The notes under the pieces: model-generated | The model's database searches: none | Told to the model about the DNA's origin: nothing | Seen by the model: only the letters and a program-made list of their open reading frames with translations | From: Candidatus Nomurabacteria bacterium | Lineage (GTDB): Bacteria; Patescibacteriota; Minisyncoccia; Phycocordibacterales; UBA9973 | Direction of reading: 5' to 3' | Assembly: GCA_943356425.1 (NCBI GenBank) | Contig: CALRFE010000009.1 | Coordinates: forward strand, 1 to 5,247 | Length of the DNA: 5,247 nt | In this document: positions 1-5,247 of the stretch, piece after piece | Position numbering within the stretch: the stretch's first letter is position 1 | How the letters are laid out: each line of letters starts with the position of its first letter | Made by a program: the position numbers and the translations under genes

Positions 1-625
1 GCAAAAAATTTTCTCCGTTATTCTGCATTATAAAAAAGTTAAAGACGCTATGCAAGCCGATCGCAAGCACGAGACCTGCAACAAATGAGAAAAATTTTAT
101 AATACGTGGTTGAAAGAATGCGAGCCCGAGCATAAGACCCACCATACCGGTTGCGGTTGCATGGAGGAGCGTTGATCCGAGAAATCTGAGATTTCCCGTA
201 AGCAGACTGACTGTTGTGTCAGAGAGTCCGACAGGATGCACGAGAAAAAGCGCATTCTCAAGCGCGGCGAAACCGAGCGCTCCAGCGATACAATAGATCG
301 GATAACTGACCGGTTTGGTGATATAACTTGAAGTGAACGCAATGACTGCGACAACGATAAATTTTAGGATTTCTTCGCTTGCAGCCCAGAGCACTACGAG
401 CGTATCTTGGCTCGCAAATTGCGTATAGAGATATTTTTGAATAGGAAGAACGACAATGACTGCGACCATTCCAAGCAGGAATGTGAGCATGACGAGACCG
501 GTGGGCTCTGGTTCCTCCTTATCTTCTTTGAGCCAGAACCAGAGCCAAATAAGCGCCGGTACTAATCCGCCGATGAGCGAGAATGCAAGCGTGATGGGAT
601 CATTTGTAAATTGAAGATTATTCAT
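1..625 (-). CDS. PrsW-family intramembrane protease, C-terminus cut by window edge
   Basis: The frame opens at ATG 625-623 and stays open to the left edge, giving about 208 residues of a multi-pass membrane protein. PrsW proteases cleave membrane proteins inside the bilayer; the Bacillus member starts degradation of the anti-sigma factor RsiW. Visible family marks, in order: a first hydrophobic helix (residues ~12-32) followed by a charged loop rich in D/E and P (34-41, EDKEEPEP); the EExxK motif at E84-E85-K88; FxxxE at F119-E123 followed by N124; a histidine at H155 in a helix; and HxxxN at H192-N196. Hydrophobic stretches at roughly 44-61, 77-98, 109-130, 151-171 and 176-199 fit the usual polytopic layout. 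The start overlaps the last 8 nt of valS, which points to translational coupling and one operon. The natural substrate cannot be told from the sequence. The family call is firm; equivalence to Bacillus PrsW is not, so no symbol is given. Confidence 0.85.
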   Translation of the reverse strand, partial: MNNLQFTNDPITLAFSLIGGLVPALIWLWFWLKEDKEEPEPTGLVMLTFLLGMVAVIVVLPIQKYLYTQFASQDTLVVLWAASEEILKFIVVAVIAFTSSYITKPVSYPIYCIAGALGFAALENALFLVHPVGLSDTTVSLLTGNLRFLGSTLLHATATGMVGLMLGLAFFQPRIIKFFSFVAGLVLAIGLHSVFNFFIMQNNGENFL

Positions 626-3395
626 ATTTTGGCCATCCATTTACCATGAGCATCGTTTCTCCTGGATGTATGAGTGACCAGAGTTCTTCGGTGACAAATG
701 GCATAAATGGATGAAGTGCTGTAATCAGTGTATCAAGTTCGAGACGCAAAATCCATTTTGCAGATAGGGGATTCGTGTTCTCAAGTATTTTTTTCTTTGA
801 ACGTTCGATGATGACATCAGCGAATACGTGCCAGAAATGGTGATACAGTTTTTCACTCACGATATAGTACTTATAATCATCCATTTCTTTTGTGATTTCG
901 GTGATGAGTGCATGAAGTTCATCAAGTGATGCTTGGTCTTCGGCATCGAGTTCTGGTTTTTGCGATAGATCCAGATCTTTTGTATTATCGAGCACGAACC
1001 GCGTCGCATTCCACATCTTATTTGAAAATTTACTGTACGCTTTTATTTTATCCTCTGAAATTTTACTATCAGTGCCTGGAGTCGTGCCGACAATGAGTGC
1101 CATACGTCCTGCATCTGCGCCAAATTTTTGTGCGATTTCAATTGGATCAATTCCGTTGCCGAGAGACTTTGACATTTTGCGTCCTTGCGCATCGCGGACC
1201 GTACCGTGCAGATATACCGTGTGGAATGGCACTTGTCCCAATGCATATCCTGACATCAAAACCATACGCGCGACCCAGAAGAAGAGAATTTCATATCCCG
1301 TTTCAAGCACGTCGGTCGGATGATATACTTCGAGGTCTTTAGTCTTGTCTGGCCATCCGAGTGTCGAGAATGTCCAAAGCGCAGATGAGAACCATGTATC
1401 GAGCGTATCTTCGTCTTGAATTAGATTTTCTTCTTTTGGTGAGACAAGGAAATGTATTTCATAGAAACTACCGTTTTTTGTAGGTCCTTGTTTCCGTTTA
1501 TATTCAACGAATGCTTCTTTTGGTACACACGCATTAAGTGCCATGACAACAGAGTTGATTGCACCGTGTCCGACAATCAATACATGCTCTCCATCTTCTA
1601 GTTCTCCAATTTTTTCTATAATTTTTCTACCTTGTGCTTCGACTTCATCAAGTGTTTGGATATTATTCTCAACACTAAATTTTAACGGATTGTAATCAAT
1701 AGGTTTTTCTTTTCCATCGTTTTCGCCAATACGAATTTCTTTTAACTCTTCCCAAATCTCAACTTCACTAACATCTCTCCCAAGCTCCTTCATTAGGATT
1801 TCGGTCGTTTGTTTTGTTCGAAGCAGTGTAGAACGAACCACCTTTGTAATTTTTTTGCCCTTCAAAGATTTTCCAAGCGATTTTGCGTCTGCAATTCCTT
1901 TTTCAGTTAAAGGGGTTGTATCAGCAACTTCTTGCGATTTAAAGATTTTACTTATGTTGAATTCAGTTTCTCCATGACGTGCCAAATACACTGTAATATT
2001 TTTCGGCAGAAATTCTTCTCTCTGCTCTCTTCTCTTTTCTCCTTCATCTTTCCCGTACCAAACAGGTACACGATGTCCGTACCAAATTTGTCTCGAGATG
2101 CACCAGTCGCGCAGATTGTCGATCCAGTGGAAATACGTCTTATTAAAATAGTCCGGAATAATATTCACTTGTCCGCCTTCGACTGCCTTACGCATGATTT
2201 CTTTGAGCGTCGTCTTTGCGCCCGATGCGATGCCATCGATTTCAGAATGAGGAAGTGTAAATTCTTTGTTCACTGCCACAAACCATTGTAATTTTGGCAA
2301 CGGTTCGACAATGCCGCCCGTGCGTTCTGCGGTTGCGACATTTTGGGTGACCTCTTCTTCCTTTTCAAGCAATCCTTCGGTTTTGAGCCATTCGACAATT
2401 ACTTCACGAGCCTCGGCAACTTTTTTACCGAGCAATCGTTCATCGCCGACGGACATTTTTGCATACTCGTTGATTACTTGCGGATGTGGCAGATCATGTC
2501 GATCTGCAATTTCCCAGTCGATTTGCGAATGCGCAGGCGTGACGCCAAGTGCGCCGGTTCCAAATTCTTTTTCAACTGCAGGATCTGCGACAATTTTAAT
2601 TTCCAGTTTTACACCGCAAAAATTTTCAACTGTGTATGTTTTCCCGACGAATTCTTTATAGCGAGCGTCATCTGGATTAACTGCAACTGCAACATCACCG
2701 ACTTTTGTCTCAGGACGAGTCGTTGAAATGGCGATAGGGAAGTCTTTGGAATATTTAAATGTATAGAGCTTTGCTTTTCGTTCTTCATAGACGATCTCAT
2801 CATCTGCGATTGTCGTTTGTCCTTTTGGATCCCAGTTCACAATACGATTTCCGCGATAGATTAATCCATCGTCGTACATTTTTTTGAACATGGTTTTAAC
2901 GGCGCGATTACGCGGTTCATCGAGCGTGAATGCTTCACGACTCCAATCGCACGAAGAACCCATCACGCGAACCTGTGATGCGATGGTGTCGTGACTTTCC
3001 TGTGCGAATTGTCCGATGCGTCTTAACAATTCCTCGCGACCGAGATCGTGGCGGGATTTGTTTTCTTTTTTTAAAATATCTTTTTCAACTTTTGATTGCG
3101 TTGCGATCGCTGCGTGGTCAGTGCCGGGGAGCCAAAGCGTACGAAATCCCTGCATGCGTTTGTAACGGATCATGATGTCTTCGATTGTGAGCATCATTGC
3201 ATGTCCCATGTGAAGCACACCCGTCACGTTTGGCGGCGGCATGATGATTGTGAACGGCTTTGCGTCGGGTGCGGTCACGCCTTTTTCGACGCACACGTCC
3301 GGATTAAAAAAACCGCTCTCTTCCCAGAGTTTATAGATACGGTCTTCAGTGTCTTTTGGATTGTAAGGTTTTGTCAGTTTTTCAGGCAATTCCAT
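618..3395 (-). CDS. valS: Valyl-tRNA synthetase with inserted histidine-phosphatase domain
   Basis: This cytoplasmic class Ia enzyme charges tRNA-Val with valine and edits mischarged threonine. In order: PPPNVTG (53-59) and the HIGH-type motif HMGH (62-65); GTDHAAIATQ (91-100); the CP1 editing domain with TTRPET (225-230) and TPAHSQIDWEIADRH (286-300, D293 conserved); WIDNLRDWCISRQIWYGHR (424-442); a foreign histidine-phosphatase domain (~466-650); QDEDTLDTWFSS (660-671); KMSKS (740-744); and a helical anticodon-binding domain (~780-915). Two parts are missing. The cysteines of the zinc ribbon expected after VPVWY are absent, and the protein stops at WPKYE, so the C-terminal coiled-coil arm (roughly 100-150 residues in Thermus or E. 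coli ValRS) is gone. The core without the insert is about 740 aa. The start is set by the family N-terminus; the next Met is M52. An extended -10 box lies only 9 nt upstream, so the mRNA may be leaderless. The stop is TAA. Confidence 0.97.
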   Translation of the reverse strand: MELPEKLTKPYNPKDTEDRIYKLWEESGFFNPDVCVEKGVTAPDAKPFTIIMPPPNVTGVLHMGHAMMLTIEDIMIRYKRMQGFRTLWLPGTDHAAIATQSKVEKDILKKENKSRHDLGREELLRRIGQFAQESHDTIASQVRVMGSSCDWSREAFTLDEPRNRAVKTMFKKMYDDGLIYRGNRIVNWDPKGQTTIADDEIVYEERKAKLYTFKYSKDFPIAISTTRPETKVGDVAVAVNPDDARYKEFVGKTYTVENFCGVKLEIKIVADPAVEKEFGTGALGVTPAHSQIDWEIADRHDLPHPQVINEYAKMSVGDERLLGKKVAEAREVIVEWLKTEGLLEKEEEVTQNVATAERTGGIVEPLPKLQWFVAVNKEFTLPHSEIDGIASGAKTTLKEIMRKAVEGGQVNIIPDYFNKTYFHWIDNLRDWCISRQIWYGHRVPVWYGKDEGEKRREQREEFLPKNITVYLARHGETEFNISKIFKSQEVADTTPLTEKGIADAKSLGKSLKGKKITKVVRSTLLRTKQTTEILMKELGRDVSEVEIWEELKEIRIGENDGKEKPIDYNPLKFSVENNIQTLDEVEAQGRKIIEKIGELEDGEHVLIVGHGAINSVVMALNACVPKEAFVEYKRKQGPTKNGSFYEIHFLVSPKEENLIQDEDTLDTWFSSALWTFSTLGWPDKTKDLEVYHPTDVLETGYEILFFWVARMVLMSGYALGQVPFHTVYLHGTVRDAQGRKMSKSLGNGIDPIEIAQKFGADAGRMALIVGTTPGTDSKISEDKIKAYSKFSNKMWNATRFVLDNTKDLDLSQKPELDAEDQASLDELHALITEITKEMDDYKYYIVSEKLYHHFWHVFADVIIERSKKKILENTNPLSAKWILRLELDTLITALHPFMPFVTEELWSLIHPGETMLMVNGWPKYE
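1446..2000 (-). other. Histidine-phosphatase (phosphoglycerate-mutase-like) domain inside valS
   Basis: This covers ValRS residues ~466-650 and is in frame with the synthetase on both sides. Visible motifs: a first strand NITVYLA leading into RHGETEFN (R473, nucleophile candidate H474, N480); the PLTEKG turn (495-500); S522 and R526 in RSTLLRTKQT; LKEIRIGENDG (551-561) with the probable acid E553; VLIVGHG (605-611) with the second histidine H610; and a closing NGSFYEIHF strand (641-649). The length, about 185 residues, fits a whole branch-1 histidine-phosphatase fold as in CobC, GpmB and dPGM. All the usual catalytic residues are present, so phosphatase activity is plausible, but the substrate is unknown. 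A charged linker (EGEKRREQREE, 451-461) precedes it. G+C is about 36% (hand count, 1441-1980), against about 49% for 1081-1380 and 47% for 2161-2520. Confidence 0.92.
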
Positions 3396-3400
3396 ATAAC
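3371..3400 (+). promoter_or_regulatory. Sigma70-like promoter of purM
   Basis: TTGTCA (3371-3376) and TATAAC (3395-3400) each match the consensus at 5 of 6 positions, with an 18-bp spacer. The predicted transcript start near 3407 gives a leader of about 32 nt that includes the GGAGA ribosome-binding site. The -35 box lies inside the first codons of valS and the -10 box touches the valS start codon, so the two divergent promoters overlap physically. Confidence 0.55.
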
Positions 3401-3404
3401 CCCG

Positions 3405-3413
3405 ATTATATCA
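3405..3413 (-). promoter_or_regulatory. Extended -10 promoter of valS (-prsW)
   Basis: Read on the minus strand this is TGATATAAT, an exact extended -10 element (TGnTATAAT). No good -35 hexamer is seen 16-18 nt upstream, which is typical for extended -10 promoters. Only 9 nt separate the box from the valS ATG at 3395, so transcription should begin 0-4 nt before the start codon. The only purine-rich stretch is GGGG at 3401-3404, which probably lies upstream of the transcript start. Confidence 0.6.
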
Positions 3414-3423
3414 TTATTTTTAT

Positions 3424-3428
3424 GGAGA
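3424..3428 (+). promoter_or_regulatory. Shine-Dalgarno site for the upstream purM start
   Basis: GGAGA lies 10 nt before the ATG at 3439. It supports that start over the in-frame ATG at 3502, which has no purine-rich site before it (CTTTAAAAACAACTGT). Confidence 0.5.
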
Positions 3429-3438
3429 TACATTTGAC

Positions 3439-4737
3439 ATGGCTCAAAAATCCAAGTATTATAAGCCAAAATCAAATTTCAAACCCTTTAAAAACAACTG
3501 TATGGCAAAACAAAAAAGTCGTTACTCAGAGCGTGGCGTATCTTCTTCTAAAGAAGATGTGCATGCGGCAATTAAAAATTTAGGCAAAGGACTTTATCCA
3601 AACGCCTTTTGTAAAATCCTTGCTGACCACTTCACTAAAAATGAACTTTACGCAATCATTAAGCATGCAGATGGTGCAGGAACAAAATCTGTTCTCGCAT
3701 ATCTGTATTGGAGAGTGACCGGCGATCTTTCCGTTTGGAAAGGAATCATGCAGGACTCAATCGTAATGAACATTGATGACCTTGCCTGTGTCGGATTTAC
3801 TCGCGAACCGTGTTATCTTACTTCAACCATTCAAAGGAATAAGAGACTTGTTCCTGGAGAAGTTGTGAAGGCACTCATTGAAGGAGGCCAACAACTTACG
3901 GATGAGTGGAGAAAATATGGAATTAATCTTTTGAATCAAGGAGGAGAAACAGCAGATTTAGGAGATGTGGTGCGCACAATAACCGTTGATTCCGATGTTG
4001 CTACGCGAATGAAAAGAAAGGACATTATTGTTCCTCAAATTAAGCCGGGAAATGTTGTTGTCGGACTTGCTTCTGATGGAATCGCGTCTTACGAAACTGG
4101 AGCACTTAATTCAGGGATTGGGAGCAATGGGCTTACTTCTGCCCGCAATGATATTTTTGGTGGTGACATCAAAGAACGATTTCCTGAAGCATGGGATCAA
4201 CAAACTGATAAACCTGAACTTTCGTATTGTGGGAAATATGGTTTAGAAGACACTTATGAACTATCACCGGTTCGCAAACCTCGATCCATTGCAAAAATGG
4301 TTCTTTCGCCCACACGAACTTATTTGCCCATTCTAATTCAATTATTGAAAAATATTGACCGGAAAAAAATAAAAGGCATTATTCATTGTTCTGGTGGCGG
4401 ACAAACTAAGGTGCTCAATTTTTTGCGCCCAGGTGTTCAAGTGGTAAAAGATCATCTTTTTGAGCCACCAGCAATTTTCAAAATCATTCAAAATGAGTCT
4501 GGAGAAACATGGGAGAATATGTATCAGATATTCAACATGGGACATCGGATGGAAGTTTATTGTGATGAGAAAACAGCCGAGATCGTAATTGAAGCCTCAC
4601 AGAGTTTTAATGTCAATGCTCAAATCATCGGGCATTGCCATTCCGTTACTCCTATTGAACTAAAGAGTAAAAGCGAGGTATTGATAAAATCTCCGCATGG
4701 GATCTACTTTTATCAGCGGGAGCATACAGCTCATTAG
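3439..4737 (+). CDS. purM: Phosphoribosylformylglycinamidine cyclo-ligase (AIR synthetase), PurM type
   Basis: PurM closes FGAM to AIR with ATP, step 5 of de novo purine synthesis, as a cytoplasmic dimer. Visible motifs: YSERGVSSSKEDV (29-41), the counterpart of YKDAGV at the usual PurM N-terminus; HADGAGTK (76-83), the family's (T)DGVGTK phosphate/Mg loop; MNIDDLACVG (110-119), the counterpart of CVNDL; GGETAD (168-173); GSNGLTSAR (228-236); SPTRTY (290-295); HCSGGGQTK (316-324), the counterpart of HLTGGG; and FNMGHRMEVY (365-374), the counterpart of FNCGVGM. At 432 aa it is longer than E. coli PurM (345). The inserts and wording (HADGAGTK, DLSVWKG, GSNGLTSAR) fit the longer version I associate with Bacteroidota. 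The start is ambiguous: ATG 3439 has a promoter and GGAGA site but adds a basic 21-residue tail (MAQKSKYYKPK...), while ATG 3502 (M22) matches the family start but lacks a Shine-Dalgarno site. The stop is TAG, followed by a terminator. Confidence 0.93.
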   Translation: MAQKSKYYKPKSNFKPFKNNCMAKQKSRYSERGVSSSKEDVHAAIKNLGKGLYPNAFCKILADHFTKNELYAIIKHADGAGTKSVLAYLYWRVTGDLSVWKGIMQDSIVMNIDDLACVGFTREPCYLTSTIQRNKRLVPGEVVKALIEGGQQLTDEWRKYGINLLNQGGETADLGDVVRTITVDSDVATRMKRKDIIVPQIKPGNVVVGLASDGIASYETGALNSGIGSNGLTSARNDIFGGDIKERFPEAWDQQTDKPELSYCGKYGLEDTYELSPVRKPRSIAKMVLSPTRTYLPILIQLLKNIDRKKIKGIIHCSGGGQTKVLNFLRPGVQVVKDHLFEPPAIFKIIQNESGETWENMYQIFNMGHRMEVYCDEKTAEIVIEASQSFNVNAQIIGHCHSVTPIELKSKSEVLIKSPHGIYFYQREHTAH

Positions 4738-4744
4738 AATTACG

Positions 4745-4760
4745 ATTTTTTAAACTAAAA
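4745..4760 (+). repeat. 16-nt direct repeat, copy 1 (after purM stop)
   Basis: ATTTTTTAAACTAAAA begins 8 nt after the purM stop codon and runs into the left arm of the terminator hairpin. An identical copy lies 103 bp downstream. Confidence 0.8.
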
Positions 4761-4800
4761 ATTCCCCTTTGCCTTAAAAAAGCAACGGGGAATTTTCGTT
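4758..4800 (+). terminator. Rho-independent terminator of purM
   Basis: A perfect 10-bp stem joins AAAATTCCCC (4758-4767) to GGGGAATTTT (4787-4796). After one mismatch it continues as TTGC/GCAA (4769-4772 with 4782-4785), closing a 9-nt loop. The right arm ends in TTTT and leads into the T-rich CGTTTGTATTTTCT. On the other strand the hairpin is followed by five T's, so it could work both ways, although no gene converges on it here. Confidence 0.85.
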
Positions 4801-4811
4801 TGTATTTTCTA

Positions 4812-4840
4812 TTGCCAAAATGAACCTTTTAATGTATTAT
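4812..4840 (+). promoter_or_regulatory. Sigma70-like promoter of purB
   Basis: TTGCCA (4812-4817) and TATTAT (4835-4840) each match the consensus at 5 of 6 positions, with an ideal 17-bp spacer. It lies just after the purM terminator. The predicted transcript start near 4847 coincides with the beginning of the second repeat copy and gives a leader of about 27 nt. Confidence 0.65.
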
Positions 4841-4847
4841 GAGCAAA

Positions 4848-4863
4848 ATTTTTTAAACTAAAA
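4848..4863 (+). repeat. 16-nt direct repeat, copy 2 (purB leader)
   Basis: Identical ATTTTTTAAACTAAAA, placed at the predicted 5' end of the purB mRNA and ending 10 nt before its ATG. The sequence is A/T-only apart from one C, so part of the match could be low-complexity chance. Confidence 0.8.
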
Positions 4864-4873
4864 CTCATTAACA

Positions 4874-5247
4874 ATGTCAGACAACAAAATCAATCGACTT
4901 CATGCTGTTAGCTCCGTAGACGGACGCTATGCCGGCAAAACCGAATCACTTACCGAAATCTTCAGCGAATTCGGACTCATCAAACGCAGAGTCAAAGTAG
5001 AAATCGCGTGGCTCATGTATTTGTGCAGATTATTACCACTTCCAAAAGATGATGGTTTTGACAAAGGGACAACTGTTCGTTGGCTTGAATCATTTTCGAG
5101 CGACATGCTTTCCGATGAAGATGCGCTCCGCGTAAAAGAAATTGAAAAGACGACAAATCATGATGTTAAAGCAGTTGAGTATTTCCTTCAGGAAAAATTA
5201 AAAGATACTCGTTATAAATTTCTTATTCCATTTATTCACTTCGGACT
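4874..5247 (+). CDS. purB: Adenylosuccinate lyase, N-terminal part, cut by window edge
   Basis: PurB removes fumarate from SAICAR and from adenylosuccinate, so it acts both in the common purine pathway and in the AMP branch. It is a cytoplasmic homotetramer of the fumarase/aspartase superfamily. The 124 visible residues show the family N-terminus: LHAVSSVDGRYAGKTESL (9-26), IFSEFGLIKRRVKVEIAWL (29-47), then KEIEKTTNHDVKAVEYFL (88-105) with the substrate-binding TNHD, and FIHFG (120-124), which normally runs into the SEDINN/SQDINN signature just beyond the edge. ATG 4874 matches the family start. The leader before it (CTCATTAACA) is A-rich and has no Shine-Dalgarno site. It has its own promoter after the purM terminator. 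It resembles the E. coli/Bacteroidota subtype rather than the shorter Bacillus subtype. Confidence 0.95.
   Translation, partial: MSDNKINRLHAVSSVDGRYAGKTESLTEIFSEFGLIKRRVKVEIAWLMYLCRLLPLPKDDGFDKGTTVRWLESFSSDMLSDEDALRVKEIEKTTNHDVKAVEYFLQEKLKDTRYKFLIPFIHFG

Noticed and set aside
97..354. Open frame of 85 codons on the minus strand
   Set aside because: It overlaps the PrsW gene in another frame. The PrsW frame has all the family motifs, and this one has no recognisable domain.
1446..2000. The valS insert as an intein or homing element
   Set aside because: There are no intein splice motifs (N-terminal Cys/Ser, C-terminal HN) and no LAGLIDADG or HNH residues, and the content matches a histidine phosphatase throughout.
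1932..2726. Overlapping plus-strand open frames of 119-131 codons antisense to valS
   Set aside because: They are shadows of the conserved ValRS frame: no Shine-Dalgarno site, no family motifs, and Cys/Phe/Ser-rich composition typical of antisense reads.
3356..3583. A leader peptide or small gene starting before purM in another frame
   Set aside because: It begins inside valS coding sequence and runs across the purM start with no homology or fitting ribosome-binding site.
4801..4873. Purine riboswitch or other structured leader before purB
   Set aside because: With the predicted start near 4847 the leader is only about 27 nt and A/T-rich, too short for a known riboswitch aptamer.
1..5247. 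Recoded UGA (glycine) as in Gracilibacteria
   Set aside because: All four genes read through with the standard code, using GGN for glycine and showing no in-frame TGA.

Overview
The window is ordinary bacterial chromosome with dense coding and no mobile element, tRNA, rRNA or CRISPR array. Two genes run leftward (a PrsW-type intramembrane protease, cut by the left edge, and valS) and two run rightward (a purM-type AIR synthetase and purB, cut by the right edge). UGA is not used as a sense codon in about 1,690 codons, and the visible stops are TAA and TAG. The short ValRS core, without its C-terminal arm or zinc-ribbon cysteines, suggests an uncultured reduced-genome lineage such as Patescibacteria/CPR. 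That placement is an inference at moderate confidence. The two purine genes look to me most like Bacteroidota-type versions.

Layout. At 1-625 (minus) is the first ~208 residues of a PrsW-family membrane protease. Its ATG overlaps the end of valS by 8 nt, so the two are probably co-transcribed and translationally coupled. At 618-3395 (minus) is valyl-tRNA synthetase (925 aa). At 3396-3438 is a 43-nt divergent intergenic region with overlapping promoter elements for valS and purM. At 3439-4737 (plus) is the AIR synthetase. At 4738-4873 are a strong hairpin terminator, a separate sigma70-like promoter for purB, and two copies of a 16-nt repeat. At 4874-5247 (plus) is the start of adenylosuccinate lyase.

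The standout is valS. Its reading frame carries a complete histidine-phosphatase (phosphoglycerate-mutase-like) domain of about 185 residues. It sits between the catalytic segment ending RVPVWYG and the segment starting QDEDTLDTWFSS, where other bacterial ValRS enzymes have a zinc ribbon. The phosphatase signature residues (R473, H474, R526, E553, H610) all look present. The inserted stretch is about 36% G+C by hand count, against 47-49% on both sides, which suggests a later acquisition. The same enzyme ends right after the anticodon-binding domain and lacks the usual C-terminal tRNA-binding arm.

purM and purB act in the same pathway (de novo purine synthesis: step 5, and the lyase steps at SAICAR and adenylosuccinate), but a terminator and a new promoter separate them. 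They therefore look like neighbouring, individually controlled transcription units.
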